In this document: piece by piece, positions 1-9,381 of the stretch
Layout of the letters: each line of letters starts with the position of its first letter
Numbering within the stretch: position 1 is the first letter of the stretch
NCBI GenBank assembly: GCA_003497545.1
Contig: DNNT01000214.1
Location: forward strand, 4,457-14,471
Origin: Arenimonas sp.
GTDB lineage: Bacteria > Pseudomonadota > Gammaproteobacteria > Xanthomonadales > Xanthomonadaceae
DNA: 10,015 bases
Direction: 5' to 3'
The notes under the pieces: model-generated
What the model was told of the DNA's origin: nothing
The model's input: only the letters and a program-made list of their open reading frames with translations
The model's database searches: none
Position numbers and translations under genes: made by a program

Positions 1-526
1 TGCCGAAGCGGTCGCGCAGCGGGGCGGTCAGCAGGCCAGCCCGGGTGGTGGCGCCGATCAGCGTGAAGGGCGGCAGGTCGAGCTTGATCGAGCGGGCCGC
101 GGGGCCCTCGCCGATCATGATGTCGATCTGGAAGTCCTCCATGGCCGGGTACAGCACTTCCTCGACCACGGGCGAGAGGCGGTGGATCTCGTCCACGAAC
201 AGCACGTCGTGCGGCTGCAGGTTGGTGAGCAGCGCGGCCAGGTCGCCGGCGCGCTCGATCACCGGGCCCGAGGTCTGGCGCAGGTTCACGCCCAACTCGT
301 TGGCGATCACGTGGCTCAGCGTTGTCTTGCCCAGGCCCGGGGGCCCGAAGATGAGCACGTGGTCCATGGCCTCGGACCGCCCCCTGGCGGCCTCGATGGC
401 GATCTTGAGCTGCTCGCGTACCGGCTGCTGGCCCAGGTAGTCGTCCAGCCGCTTGGGCCGGATGCTGGCCTCGGCCAGGTCGTCTTCGCGGGTGGCACCG
501 GGGGCGATGACGCGGGTGTCTTCCAT
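1..526 (-). CDS. ruvB: Holliday junction branch migration helicase RuvB (N-terminal part, cut by window edge)
   Basis: RuvB is the hexameric AAA+ motor that, with RuvA, drives branch migration of Holliday junctions in recombinational repair. Only the first 175 residues lie in the window; the family is about 340 long. Visible motifs are Walker [10 protein letters not shown] (residues 61-69), Walker B VDEIH (111-115), the sensor-1 segment LIGATTR (156-162) and LRDRFG near the edge, whose second Arg (R173) aligns with the E. coli arginine finger R174. The ATG at 526 fits the family N-terminus (acidic start, then [12 protein letters not shown]). No Shine-Dalgarno sequence is visible, and an extended -10 box sits just upstream. 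Unlike in E. coli, ruvB does not directly follow ruvA: kup and a hairpin lie between them. Identification is near certain. Confidence 0.97.
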   Translation of the reverse strand, partial: MEDTRVIAPGATREDDLAEASIRPKRLDDYLGQQPVREQLKIAIEAARGRSEAMDHVLIFGPPGLGKTTLSHVIANELGVNLRQTSGPVIERAGDLAALLTNLQPHDVLFVDEIHRLSPVVEEVLYPAMEDFQIDIMIGEGPAARSIKLDLPPFTLIGATTRAGLLTAPLRDRFG

Positions 527-533
527 GGCCGCG

Positions 534-542
534 ATTATGGCA
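534..542 (-). promoter_or_regulatory. Extended -10 promoter element for ruvB
   Basis: The minus strand reads TGCCATAAT, a TG-N-hexamer extended -10 with 5 of 6 hexamer matches. No good -35 box stands 17 bases upstream, which is tolerated for extended -10 promoters. A start about 7 bases downstream of the hexamer falls at or next to the A of the ruvB ATG (526), so the transcript could be leaderless. Inferred from sequence only. Confidence 0.5.
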
Positions 543-554
543 GGTAACGGTCGG

Positions 555-574
555 AAAACCCCGTCCCGACGGGG
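555..574 (-). terminator. Probable Rho-independent terminator after kup
   Basis: On the minus strand, 11 bases after the kup stop codon, a GC-only or near GC-only stem CCCCGT / ACGGGG (6 bp, extendable by a G-T wobble) encloses a CGGG loop and is followed by TTTT. The T tract is short, so termination may be partial. Its place between kup and ruvB suggests that the upstream operon ends here. Confidence 0.55.
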
Positions 575-584
575 CTTCCGGGCC

Positions 585-2474
585 TCAGATCACCACCTGG
601 GTACCCAGCTCCACCAGGCGGTTGCCGGGGATGTGGAAGAACTCGGTGGCCGGGGTGGCGTTGCGGGACATGAGCAGGAAGAGCTTGTCCCGCCACAGGG
701 CCATGCCCAGGCCCGGCTTGGCCACCAGGGTCTCCCGGCTGGCGAAGTAGGTGGTCTGCATCGGGTCGAAGGCCGGGCCGGGGATGTGCCACGACTTCAG
801 GGCGCGCGGCACGTCCGGGTCCTCGAGGTAGCCGAAGCGCAGGGTCAGTCGCGAAACCCCCTGGCCGAGGTCCGTGTAGGCCACCCGCTCCGCCTCGTCG
901 GCGCGCGGCACGGTCAGCACTTCCACGCTCAGCAGCACGTTGCGCGCGTGCAGCACCTTGTTGTGCTTGAGGTTGTGCAGCATGGCCGGCGGCATGTACT
1001 GGTTCGACGGCGTCAGGAACACCGCGGTGCCCTCCACCCGCGCCGCCGCCTGCGAACCCAGCGTGGCCACGAAATGCTCGATGGACAGGCTGTCGCGATT
1101 GACCTGCGCATGCACCAGCGCGCGGCCGCGACGCCAGCTGCGCATCATGGCGAAAGCGAACACGCCCAGCGCCAGCGGGAACCACGCGCCCTCGACGAAC
1201 TTGACCACGTTGGCCGAGAAGAACGCCGCCTCGACCACCACGAACAGCAGCGCCAGCGGCCACACCTGCCAGCCCGGCAGGCGCCAGCGCACCTTGGCCA
1301 GGATCATCAGCAGCAGCGTGCTGATGAGCATGGTGCCGGTCACCGACACGCCGTAGGCGATGGCCAGGTTGCTCGAGCTGCCGAAACCCAGCACGACGGC
1401 GATCACCGCCACCAGCATCGCCCGGTTGACCCAGGGCAGGTAGATCTGGCCTTCGCTGTGCGCCGACGTATGCACGATCTGCATGCGCGGCAGGTAACCC
1501 AGCTGGATGGCCTGGCGCACCACCGAAAACGTGCCCGAGATCAGCGCCTGCGAGGCGATCACGGTGGCCAGCGTGGCCAGCACGATCATCGGGTAAAGCG
1601 CCCAGCCCGGCACCAGCTCGTAGAACGGGTTCGACACCTCGCCCGGGTGCGAGAGGATGAAGGCGCCCTGCCCGAAATAGTTCAGCAGCAACGCCGGCAG
1701 CACCAGGCCCAACCAGCCGATGCGGATGGGCAGGCGACCGAAGTGACCCATGTCGGCGTAAAGCGCCTCGCCGCCGGTGACCGCCAGCACCACCGCGCCC
1801 AGCGCCAGCCAGGCCAGGGTGCCGTGTTCGCCGAAGAACCGGATGGCCCACAGCGGATTGGCGGCCTCGAGCACCGCGGGGTGTTGCGCGATCTCGATGG
1901 CGCCCAGCACCGCCAGCGCCAGGAACCACAGGCAGGTGATGGGACCGAAGATGCTCCCCACCCGCTCGGTGCCATGCTTCTGCAGCGAAAACAGCGCCAC
2001 CAGCACCGCCAGCGTGATCGGCATGACGAAGCGCTTGAGGTCGGGCGCGGCCACTTCCAGGCCTTCCACCGCCGACAGCACCGAGATCGCCGGCGTGATC
2101 ACGCCGTCGCCGAAAAACAGCGCCGTGCCGAAGATGCCCAGGATGCCCACCGTGTAGCCCAGCGGCGCCGCCACCGGCAGGCTGCGCTGCACCAGCGCGG
2201 TGAGGGCCAGGATGCCGCCTTCGCCGCGGTTGTCGGCGCGCATCAGCACCACCACGTACTTCAGCGTCACCACCAGCAACAGCGACCAGAGCACCAGCGA
2301 CAGCACGCCGAGCACGTTGGCCGGCGAGGCGTCGATGCCGTAATGCGGCCCGAAGGCTTCCTTGAGCGTGTACAGCGGGCTGGTGCCGATGTCGCCGAAG
2401 ACGACGCCGACCGCACCGAGGACCAAAGGCCAGGTGCGCGGCGTCTTGGCGCCACCGTGGGTTGCATTGTTCAT
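585..2474 (-). CDS. kup: Low-affinity potassium uptake transporter Kup (KUP/HAK/KT family)
   Basis: Inner-membrane K+/H+ symporter. At 629 residues it matches the usual Kup length of about 620-650. The first helix carries [10 protein letters not shown] (residues 27-36), where D28 aligns with the acidic residue implicated in coupling in E. coli Kup. NRGEGG (82-87), FGDGVITPA (121-129) and [13 protein letters not shown] (234-246) are further family signatures. About 12 hydrophobic segments run to roughly residue 445, followed by a hydrophilic cytosolic C-terminal domain of about 185 residues. The ATG at 2474 is placed 30 bases after the ruvA stop, with no terminator seen between them and no clear ribosome binding site. 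It is probably co-transcribed with yebC-ruvC-ruvA. Its position between ruvA and ruvB is functionally unrelated to recombination. No truncation or missing motif was noticed. Confidence 0.97.
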   Translation of the reverse strand: MNNATHGGAKTPRTWPLVLGAVGVVFGDIGTSPLYTLKEAFGPHYGIDASPANVLGVLSLVLWSLLLVVTLKYVVVLMRADNRGEGGILALTALVQRSLPVAAPLGYTVGILGIFGTALFFGDGVITPAISVLSAVEGLEVAAPDLKRFVMPITLAVLVALFSLQKHGTERVGSIFGPITCLWFLALAVLGAIEIAQHPAVLEAANPLWAIRFFGEHGTLAWLALGAVVLAVTGGEALYADMGHFGRLPIRIGWLGLVLPALLLNYFGQGAFILSHPGEVSNPFYELVPGWALYPMIVLATLATVIASQALISGTFSVVRQAIQLGYLPRMQIVHTSAHSEGQIYLPWVNRAMLVAVIAVVLGFGSSSNLAIAYGVSVTGTMLISTLLLMILAKVRWRLPGWQVWPLALLFVVVEAAFFSANVVKFVEGAWFPLALGVFAFAMMRSWRRGRALVHAQVNRDSLSIEHFVATLGSQAAARVEGTAVFLTPSNQYMPPAMLHNLKHNKVLHARNVLLSVEVLTVPRADEAERVAYTDLGQGVSRLTLRFGYLEDPDVPRALKSWHIPGPAFDPMQTTYFASRETLVAKPGLGMALWRDKLFLLMSRNATPATEFFHIPGNRLVELGTQVVI

Positions 2475-2504
2475 GGGGATTGCCCGAGGGCGATGGGAAA
2501 AGGT

Positions 2505-3104
2505 TCAGCCGCGCAGGACGGAACGCAGGGCCTTGCGGATGATGTCCTCGGCGCTGTCGCCGGGCTCCGCCTGCTTGAGCATCTTCTGGATTTCCGCGGG
2601 CTTGTAGCCCAGCTGCTGCAGGGCCACCGAGGCCTCGGCGGCCGGGTCGGCCGGCACGGCGCCGCCCTTGCCCGCGAGCACCGCCACGGCGCCGCCGGCG
2701 AAATCGGCCGCGCGGTCGCGCAGCTCGACCACCATGCGCTCGGCGGTTTTTTTGCCGATGCCGGGGATGCGGCACAGCGCGGTCACGTCGCCGGACTGCA
2801 CCAGGCGCGCGAAATCGTCGACGCTGGCGCCGGAGAGCACCGCCAGCGCTATCTTGGCGCCCACGCCGGTGACCTTCTGCACCTCGCGGAACAAGCGGCG
2901 CTCGGACTCGGTGAGGAAACCATAGAGCGCGACGCCGTCTTCCTTCACCGCGTAATGGGTGAACAACGTGACCTCGCGGCCCACGTCAGGCAGGTCGTAG
3001 AAGGTGCTCATCGGCGCCGAAAGCTCGTAGCCCACGCCGCCCACGTCCACCATCAGTGCCGGCGGCGCCTTGTACACCAGCAAACCCTTCAGGCGGCCGA
3101 TCAT
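2505..3104 (-). CDS. ruvA: Holliday junction recognition protein RuvA
   Basis: RuvA binds four-way DNA junctions as a tetramer, recruits RuvB rings and works with RuvC. The 199-residue product has the full family layout: an N-terminal OB-fold beginning MIGRLKG, a central pair of helix-hairpin-helix motifs ([10 protein letters not shown] around 78-87 and [13 protein letters not shown] around 113-125), an Ala/Gly-rich flexible linker (about 138-155) and the C-terminal RuvB-binding three-helix domain. The start is decided by the ATGA overlap with the ruvC stop (ATG 3104-3102, TGA 3103-3101) and by a GGAG 6 bases before the ATG, so translation is probably coupled to ruvC. Length is close to E. 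coli RuvA (203). Confidence 0.98.
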   Translation of the reverse strand: MIGRLKGLLVYKAPPALMVDVGGVGYELSAPMSTFYDLPDVGREVTLFTHYAVKEDGVALYGFLTESERRLFREVQKVTGVGAKIALAVLSGASVDDFARLVQSGDVTALCRIPGIGKKTAERMVVELRDRAADFAGGAVAVLAGKGGAVPADPAAEASVALQQLGYKPAEIQKMLKQAEPGDSAEDIIRKALRSVLRG

Positions 3105-3624
3105 CGACGTCTCCGGAGCAGGGCGGTGGCCAGGCCGGTGCGGCCGGCGGTGGCGCTCATGTGCGCGTGGGTCAGGGCGACGGCGAGGGCGTCTGCGGCG
3201 TCGGCCTGCAGCTTCTTCTCGCCCAGGTTCAGCAGCAGGCGCACCATGTGCTGCACCTGGGCCTTGTCGGCCGCGCCGCCGCCGACCAGCGACTGCTTGA
3301 TCAGGCGCGGCGCGTATTCATGCACCGCCAGGCCGTGCCGCACCACGGTGGCGATGGCGGCGCCGCGGGCATGGCCCAGCTTCAGCGCCGAGGTGGCCGA
3401 CTTGTCCATGAAGACCGATTCGATGGCAACCACGCCGGGCTTCCACTCGGCCAGCACGTCCTCGAGGTCGAACACCAGCTTGCCCAGCCGCGCCGGGAAA
3501 TCCTCGGTGTCCACCAGCAGGTTCAGCGCCTGGCAGTGCACGTAGGCGCACTTGCCCGTGGCATCGACATCGATGACGCCGATGCCGGTGCGCTGCGAAC
3601 CCGGGTCGATGCCGAGGATGCGGG

Positions 3625-3628
<4 letters not shown>
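3101..3628 (-). CDS. ruvC: Crossover junction endodeoxyribonuclease RuvC (GTG start)
   Basis: RuvC is the dimeric RNase H-fold resolvase that makes symmetrical nicks in Holliday junctions. The 175-residue product (E. coli: 173) begins [15 protein letters not shown]. The four expected acidic catalytic residues can be placed at D8 (in GIDPG), E70 (in VAIESVF), and D143 and D146 (in DAADALA). The C-terminus is Arg-rich (LRRRR). The GTG at 3628 overlaps the yebC stop by 4 bases (GTGA). No in-frame alternative nearby gives the family N-terminus, and the open frame upstream of this GTG is only the shadow of yebC. The 4-base overlaps on both sides make it the middle gene of a tightly coupled yebC-ruvC-ruvA unit. 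Confidence 0.97.
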
Positions 3629-4356
<728 letters not shown>

Positions 4357-4390
4357 GGAACCCGGCCCTGCACTGGTTGGCGAAAACGCG

Positions 4391-4396
4391 ATTATA
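4391..4396 (-). promoter_or_regulatory. -10 box of the yebC-ruvC-ruvA-kup operon promoter
   Basis: The minus strand reads a perfect TATAAT in the 67-base gap between the hydrolase stop and the yebC start. The -35 region is poor: the best I find is CTGGCC with a short 15-base spacer. The six bases after the hexamer are CGCGTT, and the predicted 5' leader is about 28 bases. AT-rich sequence is rare in this window, which makes a chance match less likely. Confidence 0.6.
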
Positions 4397-4423
4397 CGGC
4401 CGCGCGGGGTGGGCCAGCGGCGC

Positions 4424-5053
4424 TCAGGCCGGGAAACGTCCATCGCGCAGGAAGCCGGCGACCAGGTCGGCCACGCGCGCGTTGAGCAACAGCCCGCTGT
4501 GGCTGGCCGGCAGCACGCGGTGGTCGGCCAGGCCGGGCAGCCGGGTTTCCCAGACCGCCACGGTACCGTCGTTGAGGCCATCGAAGTCGCCGAACCATTT
4601 GCCCAGGCCAACGGCGTGGCTGCCGGCGACCATGCCCACCTCGCGACCCGGCGGCAGGGCGTGCAGCCCGGACTTGAGCAGGGTGCCGCTGCGGCCCAGC
4701 CAGAAGCCCAGGTGCCGGCGCGCCATGCCACGCGCGGCGCTGGAGCCGGCCAGCGGCGAACCCAGGCAGACGATGCGGCCCGGCGGCAGGCCCGCATAGC
4801 TGGCGGCGGTTTCCAGCGCCACCAGGCCGCCCAGGCTGTGGCCGACCAGGTGCACGGGTTCGGGCGCGAGCGCCAGCAAGCGCGCGGCCAGGCGGTCCAC
4901 CGACGGCGCCGGGCCGTGCACCAGGCTGGCGTAATCGAACACTTCGGCGCGGTAGCCGAAACCCCGCAGCCGGCGCGCCAGCGGCCAGAGCGTGAAACCG
5001 CGCATCCAGACGCCGTGCAGCAGGATGACGCGGGGGCCGGTGGGTTCGCGCAA
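4424..5053 (-). CDS. Small alpha/beta hydrolase (lipase/esterase-like), probable TTG start
   Basis: A serine hydrolase of the alpha/beta fold, about 209 residues from the TTG at 5053. VILLHGVW (residues 9-16) supplies the oxyanion-hole HG, and GHSLGG (71-76) is the nucleophile elbow with Ser73. A C-terminal NDGTV (161-165) and SHSGLL (184-189) offer Asp162 and His185 as the rest of the triad. No signal peptide is seen, so it is likely cytosolic; the substrate is unknown. There is no ATG or GTG in frame between the upstream gene's stop and the HG motif. The choices are TTG 5053, CTG 5083, or the ATG at 5005, which would lose the HG motif. It follows the acetyltransferase by about 31 bases and is probably the last gene of the aspS operon. 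The family call is firm and the start is not. Confidence 0.8.
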   Translation of the reverse strand: MREPTGPRVILLHGVWMRGFTLWPLARRLRGFGYRAEVFDYASLVHGPAPSVDRLAARLLALAPEPVHLVGHSLGGLVALETAASYAGLPPGRIVCLGSPLAGSSAARGMARRHLGFWLGRSGTLLKSGLHALPPGREVGMVAGSHAVGLGKWFGDFDGLNDGTVAVWETRLPGLADHRVLPASHSGLLLNARVADLVAGFLRDGRFPA

Positions 5054-5084
5054 GGCAGGCTCGGGCGGTGGCGGGAGCCGCAGT

Positions 5085-5615
5085 TTATGCCGGCGTGGCG
5101 GCCTTTTCGCGGCGCAGGGTGAATTCAAGGTCCACCACCCGGCCGACCGGGAAGGTGTGCTCGCCGACCTTTTCGAAACCGTGGCGGGCGTAGAAGCGCT
5201 GCGCGCCCAGGTTCTGCGACCACACGCCGATCCAGGTCGTGCGCGGGCCATCGGCCTGCAGCCAGTCCATCGCGGCCTGGAACAGGCGCGCGCCCCAGCC
5301 GCCGTTCTGGTACTTCGCCAGCACGTAAAGGCGCTTGAGCTCGCCGTCTTCCGGTCGCACCGCCGGGTTCGGCAGGCCGCAGGGGCCGGCCGCGGCATGG
5401 CCCACGGGAACGCCGTCGTCCTCGAGGAACCATACGGCATAACCCGGGGTTTCCAGGATCACGCGCTGGCGCTCGACGGCGTAGGACTCGCGCAGGAAGG
5501 CCTCGAGGTCCTCCGGCGGATACAGGTGGCCGAAGGCTTCGACGAAGGTGCGTTCGGCCAGCGCCGACAGCGCCTCGGCATCCGCCGGCGTGGCGCGACG
5601 GATGGCCAGCGCCAT
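5085..5615 (-). CDS. GNAT-family N-acetyltransferase
   Basis: A 176-residue protein filling a single GNAT domain, which transfers an acetyl group from acetyl-CoA to an amine. The start [19 protein letters not shown] is the usual beta1-alpha1 opening. Motif A lies at about 93-117, with the pyrophosphate-binding loop as QNGGWG (103-108; consensus Q/R-x-x-G-x-G/A). Motif B includes [17 protein letters not shown] (135-151), with the common FY-x-x-x-GF pattern. The substrate cannot be read from the sequence; small molecule, peptide or protein are all possible. The ATG at 5615 lies three bases after the aspS stop (TGA-GCC-ATG), so it is almost certainly co-translated with aspS. No relation to RimI or another named acetyltransferase is claimed. 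Confidence 0.93.
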   Translation of the reverse strand: MALAIRRATPADAEALSALAERTFVEAFGHLYPPEDLEAFLRESYAVERQRVILETPGYAVWFLEDDGVPVGHAAAGPCGLPNPAVRPEDGELKRLYVLAKYQNGGWGARLFQAAMDWLQADGPRTTWIGVWSQNLGAQRFYARHGFEKVGEHTFPVGRVVDLEFTLRREKAATPA

Positions 5616-5618
5616 GGC

Positions 5619-7388
<1,770 letters not shown>

Positions 7389-7445
7389 GCTGGCTCCGGA
7401 AATCAGGGGGGACGCGGCGGTCGCCGGGCGTCGGGAAAGCCCTTA

Positions 7446-7474
7446 ATGGTAGGTCCTGGCGGGGTCCCCGGCAA
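7446..7474 (-). promoter_or_regulatory. Putative sigma-70 promoter of the aspS operon
   Basis: On the minus strand, TTGCCG (-35, 4 of 6 matches) and TACCAT (-10, 4 of 6) are separated by exactly 17 bases. The predicted leader is roughly 50 bases. The spacer contains the inverted repeat CGGGG-T-CCCCG (7460-7470), which could be chance in GC-rich DNA. Sequence match only. Confidence 0.4.
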
Positions 7475-7521
7475 TTCAGGGCACGGCCCGCCGGCTTCAC
7501 CACGGCGCCGCGGCCCCGTCC

Positions 7522-7527
7522 TATATT
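7522..7527 (+). promoter_or_regulatory. Putative -10 box of the DUF3011 gene
   Basis: TATATT (5 of 6 matches to TATAAT) lies 30 bases before the ATG at 7558 and stands out in very GC-rich surroundings. No convincing -35 hexamer is found at 16-18 bases; TTCACC at 7496-7501 would need a 20-base spacer. An activator may be needed, or the call may be wrong. Confidence 0.4.
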
Positions 7528-7546
7528 CGGCGCACGGACCACCACC

Positions 7547-7553
7547 GGAGGGG
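7547..7553 (+). promoter_or_regulatory. Strong ribosome binding site of the DUF3011 gene
   Basis: GGAGGGG contains a GGAGG core (7547-7551) with a six-base spacer to the ATG at 7558. It is the best Shine-Dalgarno sequence in the window and fixes the start of this gene. Confidence 0.8.
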
Positions 7554-7557
7554 AACC

Positions 7558-8283
7558 ATGATCCGAATCCTGCTGCTGCTTTGCCTGGCGGCCGGGGCCG
7601 CCGCCCTGCCCCAGCCCACCCTGGCCCAGTCCCTGGGCGGCGAGAGGGCCTATGCCCCGGAAGACCTGCGCCAGTTGCGGGTGCCGGACCGGATCCGCGT
7701 GCTCGAGAAGGAGTACCGGGAACAGTCCAACGGCCGCAGCCTGCCCGACGACCAGCTCGAGTTCTACCTCGACCAGATCGAATCGGGCTGGACCTTCAGC
7801 CGCATCAAGTCCGACATGGCCCGCTCGCTGGCCGGCAGCGGCGGCAACCGCCCGCCCAACGGCGGCTGGGGCCCGCCGGACAACTGGCAGGCGCGCTCGG
7901 TCATCTGCTCCAGCGTGAAGAACCGCTACGCCCAGTGCGCCACGCCCTTCCGCGGACGGGCCAGGCTGGTGGAGAACCTCTCCAAGACCCGCTGCGTCGA
8001 GAACCAGAACTGGGGCAGCCGCAAGGGCATGGTCTGGGTGGACAACGGCTGCCGCGGGCGCTTCTCCGAGGGCCGCGGCTGGGGTCCGGAAGGCGGCTAC
8101 AACGTGACCTGCAGCTCCATCAACGGCCGCTACACCACCTGCGCCTGGAATGCGAGCTACGGCGAACCCCGCCTGCAGCAGCGGCTGTCGAACTCGGCCT
8201 GCGACGAGGGCCGCGACTGGGGCTACCGCCGCGGCCAGCTCTGGGTGGACAACGGCTGTCGCGCGCGCTTCGGCGTGCGCTGA
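7558..8283 (+). CDS. Secreted protein with two DUF3011-type cysteine repeats
   Basis: A 241-residue protein of unknown function. Residues 1-23 form a signal peptide (MIR, then a Leu/Ala core, probable cleavage TLA|QS), so the product is likely periplasmic or secreted. Residues about 33-93 look helical and charged, followed by a Gly/Pro/Asn linker (94-110). Two repeats follow, C117-F169 and C185-F238, each with four cysteines (117/127/146/165 and 185/195/215/234) in near-identical spacing and each ending WVDNGCR-x-RF. This pattern matches DUF3011 as I remember it, a family frequent in Xanthomonadales. The eight paired cysteines suggest disulfides. It is transcribed divergently from aspS and converges on a lipoprotein gene nine bases away. 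I cannot assign a biochemical role; an envelope or carbohydrate-binding role is speculation. Confidence 0.9.
   Translation: MIRILLLLCLAAGAAALPQPTLAQSLGGERAYAPEDLRQLRVPDRIRVLEKEYREQSNGRSLPDDQLEFYLDQIESGWTFSRIKSDMARSLAGSGGNRPPNGGWGPPDNWQARSVICSSVKNRYAQCATPFRGRARLVENLSKTRCVENQNWGSRKGMVWVDNGCRGRFSEGRGWGPEGGYNVTCSSINGRYTTCAWNASYGEPRLQQRLSNSACDEGRDWGYRRGQLWVDNGCRARFGVR
7897..8271 (+). repeat. Internal tandem duplication of the DUF3011 unit
   Basis: Two coding repeats of about 56 codons lie 207 bases (69 codons) apart. The longest shared DNA I found is TCTGGGTGGACAACGGCTG at 8033-8051 and 8240-8258. Elsewhere the copies have diverged at the DNA level while keeping the cysteine frame, which indicates an old duplication under protein-level constraint. 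Confidence 0.8.
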
Positions 8284-8292
8284 GCCGCTACG

Positions 8293-8928
8293 TCAGGGCG
8301 CCCCGCCCTCGCTGCCCCAGGGCGGCGGGGGCAGGTCCACCGGCCGGCTGAGGTCGAATTCGACCTGGAACAGGCGGCCGCCCGGTCGCGACAGTTCGTA
8401 CAGGAAGCGTTCGCCGGGCTCGATTTCCATGGCCCAGGTGTTGCTGACCGAAGGCTTCATGCCCTCGCGGCCGAACATGGCCACCGATTCGGCGTCCACC
8501 GGAAAGGCCTGGCGGGTGGGCGTGCCCGGGTCGAGCGTGTCGCCGCCGTACATCGTCACCGGGTCGGGGCTGCCGTCGGCGTGGCGGTGGTCGTGCTTCA
8601 GGCGCAGGCCGGCACCGGTGCGGGTGAGCACCCAGGTGCGGGAATGGTCGTCGCCGACGTGGAAGGGAATGCGCAGCTCGCCTTCCCCGCACTCGCGCAC
8701 GTGCATCACCAGGGCCTTGCCGGCGAAGGCGTTGTCGCCCGGTTGGGCCGGTTCGTCCACCAGCACGCGGCCGGCGAAGGCCTGGCCGCAGTGCCGGGCA
8801 ATGCGGGCCAGGAAGGCGTCGGCCGGCGCGGTGGCGGTGGCGGCCGGCGCGATGTCGCTGCCGCCGGCGCAGGCCGCAAGGCAGAGCGAGGAAACGAGCA
8901 GCGTGAGGGCGAGCTTCGGGGTCTTCAT
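8293..8928 (-). CDS. Predicted lipoprotein of unknown function
   Basis: A 211-residue protein. Residues 1-19 are a lipoprotein signal peptide (MKTPK, hydrophobic core, lipobox LAAC with Cys20), so it is expected to be lipid-anchored in the envelope. A short Ala/Thr-rich linker (21-36) leads to a single domain. Notable features are two further cysteines (C47 in ARHCGQAF, C80 in VRECGEGEL), a short His/Asp cluster KHDHRHADGS (111-120) and a Pro-rich tail (PPPPW, 200-204). I have an impression of similar unnamed proteins in Xanthomonadaceae and sphingomonads but cannot name a family. The ATG at 8928 has only a weak GGGA nearby. It lies 40 bases downstream of the zinc-ribbon gene on the same strand, and its stop lies nine bases from that of the DUF3011 gene. 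Confidence 0.85.
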   Translation of the reverse strand: MKTPKLALTLLVSSLCLAACAGGSDIAPAATATAPADAFLARIARHCGQAFAGRVLVDEPAQPGDNAFAGKALVMHVRECGEGELRIPFHVGDDHSRTWVLTRTGAGLRLKHDHRHADGSPDPVTMYGGDTLDPGTPTRQAFPVDAESVAMFGREGMKPSVSNTWAMEIEPGERFLYELSRPGGRLFQVEFDLSRPVDLPPPPWGSEGGAP

Positions 8929-8968
8929 GTCCCGAAGCTAACGCGGGCCGCGCGCGGGCGGCAAGCGC

Positions 8969-9250
8969 TCAGCCGGCGGGTTTGGTCTCGGCCGGCTTGC
9001 TGGCGGGTTCGGCGGCCTTGGGCTTGGCGTCGGAGCCACCGTCGGCGAGGTTGCGCTTCTTGTCGCCGTCCTTTTTGAAGTCGGTTTCGTACCAGCCGCC
9101 GCCGGCCAGGCGGAAGCTGGGCGCGGTCACCTGGCGCCGCACCTGGGGGGCGCCGCAGGCCGGGCAGTCGGTCGGGTCGGGGTCGGAAAGCTTCTGCAGC
9201 CGGTCGAAGGCGTGTCCGCAGGCGCTGCATTCGAAGGCGTAGATGGGCAT
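8969..9250 (-). CDS. FmdB-type zinc-ribbon protein
   Basis: A 93-residue protein. The start MPIYAFECSACGHAFD is typical of the FmdB/zinc-ribbon regulatory family, and four cysteines form CxxC (8, 11) and CxxC (29, 32), expected to bind one zinc. Residues 36-60 complete the domain (PQVRRQVTAPSFRLAGGGWY), and the last 33 residues are a Lys/Ala/Pro/Glu-rich, probably disordered tail. The name comes from a putative formamidase regulator, but no function is established for most members. The ATG at 9250 matches the family start; an in-frame ATG at 9271 would add seven residues (MPAGPLP) and is less likely. From memory such genes often sit just upstream of aspS in gammaproteobacteria; here two envelope-protein genes lie between. 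Confidence 0.93.
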   Translation of the reverse strand: MPIYAFECSACGHAFDRLQKLSDPDPTDCPACGAPQVRRQVTAPSFRLAGGGWYETDFKKDGDKKRNLADGGSDAKPKAAEPASKPAETKPAG

Positions 9251-9285
9251 GGGAAGAGGTCCGGCAGGCAACGACAGGGTGCGCC

Positions 9286-9314
9286 ATTAGTGGGGTTCGG
9301 CACCGCGTGTTCAA
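9286..9314 (-). promoter_or_regulatory. Putative promoter of the zinc-ribbon gene
   Basis: The minus strand shows TTGAAC (-35, 4 of 6) and ACTAAT (-10, 4 of 6) separated by 17 bases, with the hexamer about 35 bases before the ATG at 9250. It may also serve the lipoprotein gene downstream, since no T-tract terminator separates the two. Moderate sequence match only. Confidence 0.35.
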
Positions 9315-9381
9315 GCCCCCGGCCCGGCACCCAGGGCCGCAAGCAACTGATCCTTGGTCATTTTTTCCATTCAGATCAATG

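Noticed and set aside
535..2775. A minus-strand open frame of 746 codons overlapping kup and ruvA in another frame.
   Set aside because: It is Arg/Gly/Ala-rich and shifted against kup, whose frame shows all Kup signatures.
453..3545. A plus-strand open frame of 1030 codons running antisense to ruvB, kup, ruvA and ruvC.
   Set aside because: The product is a His/Gln/Arg-rich low-complexity chain with no domain. Such frames arise opposite GC-rich genes with strong third-position bias, and all four minus-strand genes are clearly identified.
4384..4423. A terminator for the aspS operon after the hydrolase stop.
   Set aside because: Only a four-base CGCG stem before TTTT could be drawn, and it overlaps the yebC -10 box. 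This is too weak to call.
7389..7557. A riboswitch or T-box-like leader upstream of aspS.
   Set aside because: The predicted leader is only about 50 bases with no conserved element recognised, and T-boxes are not expected in gammaproteobacteria.
8295..8335. A GC-rich hairpin (CCGCCCT / AGGGCGG) near the convergent stops of the DUF3011 and lipoprotein genes, considered as a bidirectional terminator.
   Set aside because: It lies within the lipoprotein coding sequence, encodes its Pro/Gly-rich tail and has no T tract on either strand. A role in termination is possible but not supported.
8940..8965. An alternating GC run with the palindrome CCGCGCGCGG between the zinc-ribbon and lipoprotein genes.
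   Set aside because: It has no loop and no T tract. Such strings are expected by chance at this GC content.
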